DNA from: Eulemur rufifrons
Lineage: Eukaryota > Chordata > Mammalia > Primates > Lemuridae
DNA length: 64,000 bases
Assembly: GCF_041146395.1 (NCBI RefSeq)
Contig: NC_091001.1
Span: 103,996,965-104,060,964 of the forward strand
Direction of reading: 5' to 3'
Made by a program: the position numbers and the translations under genes. The notes below the pieces were generated by a model, which saw only the letters and a list, made by a program, of their open reading frames with translations, was not told the DNA's origin and made no database searches. Shown here piece after piece: positions 53,868-63,295 of this stretch (its first letter is position 1; each line of letters begins with the position of its first letter).

Positions 53868-55245
53868 GAATGGGGTAGAGTTAAAAGCATTCCCCCTAAG
53901 AACTGGAACAAGACAAGGATGCCCACTTTTACCACTTCTACTTAATATTGTACTGGAAGTCTTAGCCGGACCAGTCAGGCAAGAGAAAGAAATAAAGAAC
54001 ATCTAATTGGAAAAGAGGAAGTCAATATCATTAAGGGAAGAGTAGAATTGATCTATACTATAAATAAATCTGACCAAATTGACATTTATAGGACATACAA
54101 CTCAAAAGTAGCAGAACTAACTCACAATGGATAATAGACCTAATATAAGAATTAAAAGTGTAAAACTTCTAAAAGAAAAATTTTTTTGTATCTTTGGCAT
54201 GGGCAAAGTTTTTTTAGATAGGAAGCAACAGATACAAGACATAAAAGAAAACATAAAAAAATTAGACTGTTAAAATTAAAATTATTTACTCTTCATAAGA
54301 CAGTGACAAGAGAAATGTTAGACATTGAGAGAAAATATTTATCTTACAAAGTATTTATATCCAGAATACATAAAATATGTATGTATATTCAGAATAAATA
54401 GAAAATTCTTACAACATCATAAAAAGACAAATTCTCAAATTAAAAAAAGCAAAAGTTTGGATGAGATACTTTATAAAAAAAAGATATACGAATGGTAAAT
54501 GTATACATAAAAGATACTGTACATCACTAGCCACTAGGAAAATCTAAATTAAAACCTTAATGATATACCACTATATAACCAATAGGGTGACTAAAATTAA
54601 AAAGACTGACAAAATCAAATCTTGTCAAGGATGGGAAACACTGAAACATTCATATACACCTGGAGGAAAAGCAAAATTGTACAGTAACACTGGAAAACAA
54701 TTATAAGTTCCTATAATGTTAAATATACATTTATCACTTCATGCAAAAATCTCACTCTTAGATTTTTACCCAAAAGAAATAAAAACATATGCACACCAAA
54801 ACATTTATATTTGAATGTTCACATGGCTTTATTCATAATAACCTTGAGCTGAAAACATTCCAAATGTGCATCAGCTGGTGAATGGATAAGAAAATTGTGG
54901 AATATCCATACAGTGGCACACCATGACTAAAATAAAGGAACTACTGACACATGCAATAGCATAGATGAATCTCCAAAGGTACCAATTAAACTGAAAGAAG
55001 CCAGACACAAAAGATTACATACTACGTGTTTTCATTTATATGAAATTCTAGAAAAGGTTAAATTGTGGTAATAGAAAGTAGATCAGTGGTTACCAGTTAT
55101 TGGATGGGATGATTGGTGACAAAGCTGCCTGGGGACATTTTGGGGGTTACAGAAATGTTCTATATCTTGATTGTGATGGTGGCTATGTTGAATTGTATCC
55201 TCAAAATTGGTAAATTTTATTGTATATAAAATATAGTTCAATAAG
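53868..55245 (+). mobile_element. L1M: ORF2 3' segments and 3'UTR, internally deleted
   Basis: Joined directly to ORF1 sequence. It begins in the ORF2 reverse-transcriptase region ('AACAAGACAAGGATGCCCAC' TTTTACCACTTCTAC), then breaks again near 54024 and resumes in the ORF2 C-terminal part ('TGTAAAACTTCTAAAAGAAA', 'GATACCACTATATAACCAAT'). It ends in the 3'UTR ('GAATGGATAAGAAAATTGTG' GAATATCC, 'AGATCAGTGGTTACCAGTTA', 'TAAATTTTATTGTATATAAA'). The endonuclease and the catalytic middle of the reverse transcriptase are missing, so it is dead. Confidence 0.88.
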
Positions 55246-55263
55246 TTAGTTTAAAAATATTGA

Positions 55264-55645
55264 TGCTGTCATAGTCTGTTTTCTGTTGCTTATAACAGAA
55301 TACCTGAAACTGGATAACACATAATGATTTACAGTTCTAGAGGCTGGAAAGTCTGAGGTTGGGGCGGGCGCATCTGGTGACAGCTTTCTTGCTGGTGGGG
55401 ACTGTCTGCAGAGTCCTGAGGCAGCACAGGACATCCTATGGCAATGAGACTGAGTGTGCTGGCTTAGGTCTCTATTTCTCTTGTGAAGCCACCAGTTCTA
55501 CTCCCCTGATAATCCATTAATCCATTTGTAAGGGCAGAGCCCTTATGATTCAATCACCTCTTAAAGGGCCTGCCTTACAATACTGCCACATTCAGGATTA
55601 AGTTTCAACATGAGTTTTTGAGGAGTCAAATACTCAAACCCTGGT
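55264..55645 (-). mobile_element. MaLR 3' LTR (MST/MLT1-like)
   Basis: 'TAGTCTGTTTTCTGTTGCTT' ATAACAGAATACC, 'CAGTTCTAGAGGCTGGAAAG' TCTGAGG, 'TCCATTTGTAAGGGCAGAGC', 'TTCAATCACCTCTTAAAGGG' CCTGCC and the end 'AGTTTCAACATGAGTTTTTG' AGGAGTCAAATACTCAAACC. Antisense MaLR LTR. Because internal sequence follows on the right, this is the 3' LTR of a minus-strand element. Confidence 0.88.
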
Positions 55646-56935
55646 ATTCTGCCCCTGGTCTCCCAAACTTACATCCTTCTCACATACAAATGCATTCACT
55701 CCAACCCCCTAGTCCCAAAATCTTAACTCATTCCAGAGCCAACTCAGAAGTCTGAAGTCCAGAGTTTCATCTGAGAGCCTGTGGAATCAAAACAAGGTAT
55801 CTACTTCCAAGATACAAAGGTGATACAGATGTAAGATACACATTCCCATTTCAAAAGGGTGAAATACACAAAAAGAAAGGAGGGATGGATCCAAGCAAGT
55901 TAAAAACCCAGTAGGATAGACATTAAATACTAAAGCTGGAGAATAATCTCTTTAGACTCCACATGTCGCCTCTGGGATATGTTGAGGTGCAGGTTGGGCC
56001 CCCAATGCCTCAGGCAGCCCCACCCCTATGTCTACTCACACTAGTTGGAGTCCGCTGGCTAAAGCTTTCCCAGGTGGTCTCTGCATGCTGCCAGTGGCTT
56101 CACGGTGCTGGGATCTCTGTGGCAGTCCCATCCCATGGCTCCACCAAGCACTGCCCTGGTGGGGACTCTCTCTGGCAGCTCCAACCCTCTATTTCCAGCT
56201 GGCATTTCTCTAGTGGAGACTCTCTGAGGTGGCTCCCCTCTGTGACAAGTCTCTGTCTAGGTCCCTAGGCTTTCAAAGACATCCTTTGAAATCTGAGTGG
56301 AATCACCATGTGGACACCACCGAGGTTTACCACTTGTACCTTCTGGAGCTGCAACACAAGGCACACACATCTGCGGTCTCTTGAGCCACCGCAAGGGCAG
56401 CCATGGTGCAGGGAGCTGAGTTCAGAGGTGGCCCTGGCCAGTGAGCCCATGGAGAGTCCCTGGGGCCTGTTACCTTATACCATTCTGCCTTCTTAGGCCT
56501 AAGATGGGAGGGGCAGCCAGGAAGATCTCTGAAATGCCTCCAGGGTCTTTCTTCCATTGTCTTAAGGAAGAGCATCTGGCTCCCTTCTGTCCACGCTAAT
56601 CTCTTTAGCAAATAGTCCCTGGGCTATGCCTTTGGTTTTCTCTCCTGAACTCACTTTTTCACTCTTTATGTGGCCAGGCTGAGAATTTGTCCAATCTTTC
56701 TGCTCTGCTCCCTTTTAATTGTAAATTCCATCTTTAAATTATTCCTTTCCTCTGGAATCTCAGTGTAAGCAGACAAAAGTAACGAAGCAGCTTCTGCTAT
56801 ATTTTGCTTAGAAATTTCTTCTTCCAGATACCATAGTTTATCACTGGCCTTCCATAAAACCCTAGAGCATTGGCACAGTTTAGCCAACTTCTTTGCCCGT
56901 TTATAAAAAAGGTGACCTTTACTCTAGTTGCCAAT
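55646..56935 (-). mobile_element. MaLR internal region (gag-type), broken endogenous retrovirus relic
   Basis: Adjoins the 3' LTR. The first bases read, on the minus strand, as a purine-rich tract (GGGAGACCAGGGGCAGAA), where a polypurine tract is expected. Then antisense THE1/MST/MLT1 internal phrases follow: 'CAGAGCCAACTCAGAAGTCT' GAAGTCC, 'TCATCTGAGAGCCTGTGGAA' TC, 'CTCCACATGTCGCCTCTGGG', 'GGTGGTCTCTGCATGCTGCC', 'AAGCACTGCCCTGGTGGGGA' CTCTC, 'ACATCCTTTGAAATCTGAGT'. No 5' LTR is found on the right. All frames are broken; the 94-codon minus frame at 56611-56327 is a fragment. MaLRs never carried an env. Confidence 0.85.
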
Positions 56936-56969
56936 CCTTTGCTCTAGGGAAATAGGCCCTCTCATTCTC

Positions 56970-57382
56970 ATGTGTGATTGACGGGAGAGTAAATTAGTAT
57001 CTTTTCTAGGCAGTTTAGTAGTATGTATTCAAATTAAAGATATATTTATACTTTGATGCCACAAATACTCTTCTAGGAATTAATCTTAAGGATATAATCA
57101 AAGAAGTATACTAAGACGTATATGTAGGAATATTCAGTATAGCATTGGTTTATAACAGCAAAAGAAACTAGTGACAATTTATATTTCCATGAGAAATGCA
57201 ATCATTAGTTAAACCATGGTGTATATATCCAAATGATACAATACTCTGAATTTTTACAATATATAAGTCTATATTTTTTGGTTGGAAAAATTGTCCATGA
57301 TCTATTAAGTGAAAAAGTAGGTTATGGAAAACATATAAAATATCCCATTTATATGGCATTTTTATAGGGAGTATATATTAAA
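56970..57382 (+). mobile_element. L1ME-type 3' region, left part of a split copy
   Basis: 'CTTCTAGGAATTAATCTTAA' GGATATAATCAAAGAAG, 'TATTCAGTATAGCATTGGTT' TATAACAGC, 'ACCATGGTGTATATATCCAA' ATGATACAATACTC and 'TATAAAATATCCCATTTATA' are sense L1ME 3'UTR. Interrupted by an LTR and resumes at 57948. Confidence 0.8.
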
Positions 57383-57947
57383 TGTAGGGGCCAAGGGAAA
57401 CTTTCCCTCTCCCTCTGAAGTTTTGCTGAAGAATCAACTCACAAAAAGCAGATTAATTGGAGAAAAGACATACAAATTTATTAACAGTAATGTGTGCACA
57501 GGGGAGAACCACAGAGTGATTCCTAACACCCCAACAGGATTTGGCAGCTTATGTACCAACCTGGCAAAGCCGGTTATGGGAGGGGAGAGAAGAACAATTC
57601 TGTTGAGGGGCAATAAAGCATTAGTAGGGAGAATGAATGAATCAAGGAATAGAGATTAACTTGCAAATAGTTCTCTTGGGAATTCCAATGAGCCTGAGAA
57701 TCCACGTTACCTCCTGAAAAGGTCTGTTCAGGTATGGTTACATTCTTGCTCTGATAGGGAGGGGAGGGAAATATAATTGTTCTTTTTGGTGGGTCTGGAC
57801 TTCAGGTAGATAAAGAATTTCAGAGAACAACTTCATCCTGGCTTCGAGAGAGTCCTCGCAGGAAAGTGAGTCCGAGAGAGCTTGAGGCCTCTTCTTCAGT
57901 TCAGCATGACAAAATGCCATATATGGGGTATCATTTTCTGAACCCCA
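57383..57947 (-). mobile_element. Solo LTR-like element nested in L1ME
   Basis: A block beginning TGTAGGGGCCAAGGGAAACT and ending TCTGAACCCCA interrupts the L1ME. It has TG..CA ends on both readings, as LTRs do. ATATTA stands at 57375-57380 and 57948-57953, which may be the target duplication with two extra bases on the left. The minus orientation is inferred from the T-rich/A-rich layout and GCAGATTAATTGGAG-like text. About 565 bp. Probably an ERV1/ERVL LTR; family not named. Confidence 0.6.
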
Positions 57948-58120
57948 ATATTACCATGAATGTGCAAAATATGGTGATCAAAATATTAACAAGGTTACTT
58001 CTTAGTGAAAGGATTTCAGAGGACTCCTCTTTACATTTTAACAAGTGTGAAATTCATACAATGTGAAAATGTATTTACTATCAGAAAAAACATAAACTAT
58101 ATTTTTAATAAGGATAAAAA
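57948..58120 (+). mobile_element. L1ME-type 3' end, right part of the split copy
   Basis: 'TACAATGTGAAAATGTATTT' ACTATCAGAAAAAACATAAA is the terminal L1ME text (usual AACATGTATTAC..AATCAGAAAAA). Confidence 0.75.
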
Positions 58121-58129
58121 ATGAAAAAC

Positions 58130-58215
58130 AAATCATTCACTTACTTAAGTTTCTTTATCAAATGTCCCCTATGTGTCAGGAGCTTTTCTGGATACTGGAG
58201 ATAGATGAATGAATA
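58130..58215 (-). repeat. L2 LINE 3' end
   Basis: 'AATGTCCCCTATGTGTCAGG' AGCTTTTCTGGATACTGGAG is the reversed L2 terminus (usual CTACTATGTGCCAGGCAC). Confidence 0.75.
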
Positions 58216-58385
58216 GGAGTCTGATTACTGAGGTTCCAATCTCATCTCTTCCACTTGCTAGGCACAGCACTGTGAGTAAAGAACAACTTTCCTGTATCTT
58301 CACTTCCTTACCTGTAAGGATGGGTGTGATAACAGTATCTACCTAAAGAGATCATTAAGATAAGTCATTGAGATAATGGGACGGA
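58216..58385 (+). repeat. MIR SINE
   Basis: 'TTCCAATCTCATCTCTTCCA' CTTGCTAGG, 'TTCACTTCCTTACCTGTAAG' GATGGGTGTGATAACAGTATC, GATCATTAAGATAAG. Confidence 0.8.
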
Positions 58386-58839
58386 GGGGTTCTTCCCCTG
58401 CTCACTTTTTGTTTCTGATAAGACAGAGTGGTCCAAGCTCAATTCTGAGGACAGAGAGACACGGCCAGGCAGAAAAGGTCTTGGTGATCCTGAGGCTCCC
58501 TTAGTTCCTGTGTGACACAGAAGCTGAGACAAGAGCCAGTGGACCTGTACGGGACTCACCCTGGAGATAGGGGAGGTGGCTCTTGGGTGGAAGCTGGTGC
58601 TGGTCATCCCAGCCCACGGGTCTGATGGAGGACGCGACACTCAGTGAGGTCCCTGTGGTCAGTGAGAGCAGAGCGGGGGCTCAGCCAGCAAGAAGGGTCA
58701 CAGAGCCCTGGTCAAGACAAATTTTAAATTTGCCAAATAAGAGCATTAAAACACAAAACCCAAAGAAGTCAGACTGATATGACCTCAGAATAGAGAGCCA
58801 TGCTTTTAATAAATTGAATCAATTGTATTTAATTTGGCT
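58386..58839. other. Unassigned sequence
   Basis: Nothing recognised. Two overlapping opposed frames at 58365-58777 are not informative. Confidence 0.3.
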
Positions 58840-58940
58840 TTATAAACAACATGCTATGTTGTACTTTTTTTGTGCCATGGACCAGTGAAAACTTAGCAGT
58901 GTGGCCCAGCATGGGTTCCTGGGCCCCTGCTTGGAAACCA
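58840..58940. repeat. Probable hAT-type DNA transposon scrap
   Basis: 'TTGTGCCATGGACCAGTGAA' and 'GCCCCTGCTTGGAAACCACT' G resemble the ends of hAT non-autonomous repeats (..GGGAACCACTG). Family uncertain. Confidence 0.4.
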
Positions 58941-59110
58941 CTGTTGTGCCTATTTTATGAATCCTGAATGTGATGGAGTTGTAAAAGATTTTCAGTGGAG
59001 GAGTGACATTGTCAAATTTGCAATTTAGACAGCTCATTCTGGCCTTCATATTCAGGAGGGCTTGCATTTAGGGGAGTGGGAGGCCAGTTGAGAGGTTCTT
59101 TTAATCATCT
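58941..59110 (-). mobile_element. L2 LINE internal fragment
   Basis: 'GATTTTCAGTGGAGGAGTGA' CATTGTCAAATTTG, 'AGACAGCTCATTCTGGCCTT' and GGGGAGTGGGAGGCCAG follow the reversed L2 ORF region (GAGCAGAGGAGTGACATGATC). Confidence 0.7.
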
Positions 59111-59116
59111 AAGTAA

Positions 59117-59132
59117 AAGGCCTTAAGGCCTT
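59117..59132. repeat. 16-bp perfect palindrome / two tandem 8-mers
   Basis: AAGGCCTTAAGGCCTT is both two copies of AAGGCCTT and a perfect palindrome. Confidence 0.9.
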
Positions 59133-60084
59133 GAGTTAAAGAAGATCATTGAGTGTTTCTCTAATGAGACAGTTATTTTGACTTTTTTTCCCCTTTCCAG
59201 CTGAAATAAACCCTGCATTTTCTTTGTAAACCACCAATAAAAAACTATGTTAGGCCATTGGTTTATATATTTTGGGTAATTGCTAGAGGCTCTGTGCTCA
59301 ACTGAGGTTAGTGTTAGGCAAGTGTTTCTATTTTATGCTTTCGTGAGGACTTTTCTTTGGGTCTCTAAAAGATATTTTAAGGATTTCCTATACTCAATCT
59401 TTAAGACTAGTCCTCCTATCTTCTCTTTAGTGGTTGGACATTTAGAACAAATTGACATATTATATTTTAAAGGCAGTGTTGCTCTGGCCTGCACGTGTCA
59501 CTGTAAGTTAGCCTTGATTAACAGTGTTGAAAATTAATATTTTACTATAGCTGGTGCTTTAATTACAACATATGTGTTAAGTATATGTTTTCCAAACTAA
59601 TTTTGTCCTCCTCTAAATAAAATTAGTTAAAAATGAAGATGTGAATTGAAAACATGAGTTTGTTCTTTTATGAAAATGCAGGTTTGGGTACTAAACATTG
59701 AAATTGTCTTAAAAAATTAGTTCAAAATAACTTTTACACATGTACCTCAGTTGCTACCTTATAAATGAAGTGTAAAAACCACTTACTCAGTTATTGCCTC
59801 ATAAACGAAGTATAAAAACCACTTGAGTTTTACCAGTGGCAAAAGAGTTTCTGGAAAACATTGAGGAGAAATGAATTATCACCATCTCTTACCATTAACA
59901 AAGGAGACGTGAGGAAGAACATTACAGCAGACATGATTGCTTTGTGTTTTAAAATTATTCTCTTGGTAATAACCAGTCTGATGCTGCTTAAGGATGACTA
60001 AGAAATTAAAAATGCCTTTGCATGTGCCTTTGACTTTGTAGAATGGAGATGTCTACATTTGGAGCAATGCCTTTTGCTGTGTGG
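59133..60084. other. Unassigned AT-rich sequence
   Basis: Repeat-poor. Contains a strong acceptor-like TTTTTTTCCCCTTTCCAG ending at 59200 with AATAAA 35 bp on, and a 40-bp tandem duplication at 59746-59825. Confidence 0.4.
59746..59825 (+). repeat. Two tandem copies of a 40-bp unit
   Basis: 59746-59785 and 59786-59825 align with no gap and 7 differences in 40. Unit start CTCAGTTGCTACCTTATAAA, second copy CTCAGTTATTGCCTCATAAA; both end in GTATAAAAACCACTT-like text. A minisatellite-like local duplication. Confidence 0.92.
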
Positions 60085-60270
60085 ATTGCATTTCCTTTCA
60101 GCAAACATTTGTAGAATATTTACTACATATTAGGCAAGAAATATTTGTGTGGAGAGGACTAGAGATAAATACAACACAGGTTTTACTTGGAAGGAACTCA
60201 CAGTCTAGTGATAGGGCCAAGCGTAGAACACAACTATCTGTAATTACAAGGCGGAACTAAATAAAGACTG
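60085..60270 (-). mobile_element. L2 LINE 3' end
   Basis: 'ATTTACTACATATTAGGCAA', GAGATAAATACAACACAGG, 'ACTTGGAAGGAACTCACAGT' CTAGTG is the reversed L2 terminus. Confidence 0.75.
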
Positions 60271-60289
60271 TATTTAATAATAATTGTGG

Positions 60290-60530
60290 ATCACGGGCTT
60301 CCAGAAGACAAAGGCTGTCTCTCTATTCACAGCACTCTCAAAAGACCCACCATGGTGGGGGAGCCCAGTCCCTGACAATAAGGATTAATACATTGTATGC
60401 TGCAAACTCCCTGATGCAGAGGGTCGGGTCTCATGCATATCTGTATTCTCGGTACCTGGTACAGACTAGGCACATAGTAAGTGCTCAGTAAGACTCTGTG
60501 AAATGGATGAACTCTCAATAAGTGAACGAG
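60290..60530 (+). repeat. L2 LINE 3' end
   Basis: 'GTACCTGGTACAGACTAGGC' ACATAGTAAGTGCTCAGTAAG..TGAAATGGATGAA is the L2 3' end in sense. Confidence 0.8.
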
Positions 60531-60579
60531 TGATTGCACACTGTGGAGTACAGGGAAAACTTGTAATTCAACCTGAGTT

Positions 60580-61030
60580 AATTCAGGGCAATGAGGGGAG
60601 TCTTAAGAATCAGGTGTTGAGGTAGGCCTTGAAGAATACACTCAAGGCCAATGAAATGTTTGTTTCCATACTCAAAATAAACCTCTAAAAAATAAAGGCC
60701 TGAATCACACTGAATCATCCAGCATTCAGCCAGGCTAGATGAAAATCCCAAGAATTAATTCATAAACCTAACAACCTGAAGTTGGCTTCATAATCAAATA
60801 AAGCCCCATATAAGTAGTCTCAACTCTCCTCTCTAAGCTTATCTTCCATTACCCAGCAGCCTCTGCCCAGCGTTACAGCCAGGCTGGTCTCCCCTCTGCC
60901 TCAGAACTGGCCATTCTTAATCCACTGATGCACAATGGGGAGCCACAGAAGTTTCTGGATCAGAGGACTGACATGATCTAGTATGTATTTTAAACACAAT
61001 AAAGATAAGTTCCTGTGATAGGGTATTGGG
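60580..61030 (-). mobile_element. L2 LINE internal fragments
   Basis: 'TTGAGGTAGGCCTTGAAGAA' and, further on, 'GGGGAGCCACAGAAGTTTCT' GGATCAGAGGACTGACATGATC fit the reversed L2. The middle (60660-60920) is less clear. Confidence 0.55.
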
Positions 61031-61654
61031 TTTAGAAGCTTTAACAATGAGCAAAATAAAAATGACTGATACAAAATGCTTTATTTTAATCTCTTATGTA
61101 AAAGTCTGAAGTGGCAGGTGGTCCCAGAGGGATAGGAAGCTCTGCTCCACAAAGTCATCCAGGGACCCCAGCTGCTTCTACTTTGTCCCTCTAGCCATTG
61201 CGATGTTGACTTCATCTATGGGGTAAAATGGACTCACTACCATTGTGTACACACGTTCTTGCCCAGGGGAGAAAGAGAGGGTGGCAGGCAGGCGGCGTGA
61301 TGTGGAAATTGCACACTGGGATAGAATCTAGTTGCATGCATTCTTTGCTGCAAGAGAAGCAGGAAAGCAGAGCCTTGGGCTGAGCAGTCCTGTCCCAGCT
61401 AGAACTTGGGGATTCTCTTATGAAAAGGGAGAAAAGCTATTGAGAATTATTTAGTTGATTCTAACACAATTTTCTTCCCTGAACTTCTACAAGATGTACT
61501 GTCCCAACAATGACATTGACCTATTGATATATAAATATAGCACCTGGAAAATAAAACTGTGTGTTGAGAATGTGTGTGTGCATGGGGGGTGTGTGTCACT
61601 GTTGCTTATGGACCTAGAGTGTGTCAGTGCCACAGTAACTGCTTCCCATATGCT
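61031..61654. other. Unassigned sequence with one repeat-like stretch
   Basis: 61105-61330 (AAGCTCTGCTCCACAAAGTC ATCCAGGGACCCCAG) looks like the same unnamed old repeat that interrupts the MIR at 7638-8045. The rest is unrecognised. Confidence 0.4.
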
Positions 61655-61810
61655 ATTACGGTCTATTTCCCCAAACAACGAGGAAAGGTAGATATCATTA
61701 TCCTCAGTATTGTCAAGGAATCAAAGTTCAAAAACTTCATGGCCACAAAACTACTGAGTCATAGAAACTGGATTTGCACTCAGGTATGTCTAGCTCTGCT
61801 CCTCCTTTCA
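61655..61810 (-). repeat. MIR SINE
   Basis: 'CGAGGAAAGGTAGATATCAT' TATCC, 'CAAAACTACTGAGTCATAGA' AACTGGATTTGCACTCAGG are a reversed MIR. Confidence 0.75.
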
Positions 61811-63124
61811 CTATAGCATGGTGCATGTTTGGTTCATGCAAGTAAAACTATTTTTTCCAGATACTTAATAATGATCCATGATTGCGTGAAAACTCAATCC
61901 GTACATTGTCTAATTTCTTGTCCTTGAATAACCTGAAATTGAGTATAAAACAGTGTTTCATCACCAACCAATATCTGAAAAATTGTGGCAATTTTAGCAA
62001 ACACTAGATTTCCTATTCTAGGGACCACACAAGGAAAGCCAAGTCTTCTGGGTTTTCTGTTTGTTTGCTTTGTGTACTTTTTGGTTTGTTTTTGTTTTCG
62101 TTTTTTAATCAATTGAAAAAGCATTCTGTTTGATTCCAAATCTCAAACCATCTTTTTGGGTTATAAAACTCTGGAAATGAATTCTGGGTCATACATGGGA
62201 ATTCATATTTACATTTCATAAACAGTAAGTGAACATCTTCCTCTTCGTTGGACACTGAGCATCCTGATATATTAGCCAGGTCCCCTGGTCACTCCCTCCA
62301 TGGGGCCAGGATGCAATTTGCTAGCAAATTGGAATCAAAATTGAGTTTTTAAAGAGAACCTTCCCACAGTTGTAAACATCCTTAATTTTTACAGCAACAC
62401 ATTGACTTCAAACCGGACTCCTAATTATTGCAATATTTCCTTTAAAAGCCTGCATTGTAGATTCGGTAAGCTTCAGACATCTGCTTCAAATCCAGAAATT
62501 TCTTTCCTTTCTCAAAAAAGTTGTTCTCCTCCAATTAGCCTCACCAGAGCAGCGGCAGCAAGTGGAGCTCTGTGGATGGGGTTTCATGTTTACTGGGCAC
62601 ATTCCAGCCTCACCCGCCTTTTCCCACATGGGACCATAATAGCCCCTTTGCCTGGTGGGCCCAGGACCAAGTGGCTTTTGAAGTACAAAAGGGATACATC
62701 CTGAGTCTTTTTAAATTATTCTCTTGCAAATCTTTGGTTTATCATAAATAAATGCAGTTTACCTAAGACAACACATTCCCTGACATTTCTATTTTAAGTA
62801 TTGGAAATATATTTTAAGTATTAGGGAGAAAATGTTGTTGATGTTGTTTGTTGATGCCTATTTTTACACATTTGAAACACGAAATTCTGGAGGCTGCTTG
62901 GCTGGAGTTGGGAGATGGAGGCAGCAACTGTTATTATCCAAAACCAAGAGGTGGGTGGTAGTGATGATGGCCACTGATACTTAAACTTGTCTTTCATCCC
63001 CAATAATTTCAAAGCTCCCCAAAATTGCCTTACATTTCATGCCAGCATGGTTAAATGAATCATTCCAACTTAAGCCCAACCTCTCCAAGAATCCCATATT
63101 GAAAAATCATAAGTTGGGGTTTCA
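61811..63124. other. Unassigned, repeat-poor sequence
   Basis: About 1.3 kb; no repeat or gene recognised. The 100-codon frame at 62402-62704 has no recognisable domain. Confidence 0.35.
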
Positions 63125-63295
63125 GAAAAATGTAGGCTTAGATCTCAACTCTGGTACTTAATATGAATGACCTTAGATGAGACAGACCCTCTGGGCTCAG
63201 TTTATATCAGCTTTCGGACTCGATTTCCCAATCTGTAAAGTAGGGAATATTGGGGTTTTAAGGGTCAATATGAATCATCCCTCTTTCATCAGTCC
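63125..63295 (+). repeat. MIR SINE
   Basis: 'GGCTTAGATCTCAACTCTGG' TACTTAATATGAATGACCTTAG.., 'CGATTTCCCAATCTGTAAAG' TAGGGAATATTGG. Confidence 0.8.
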
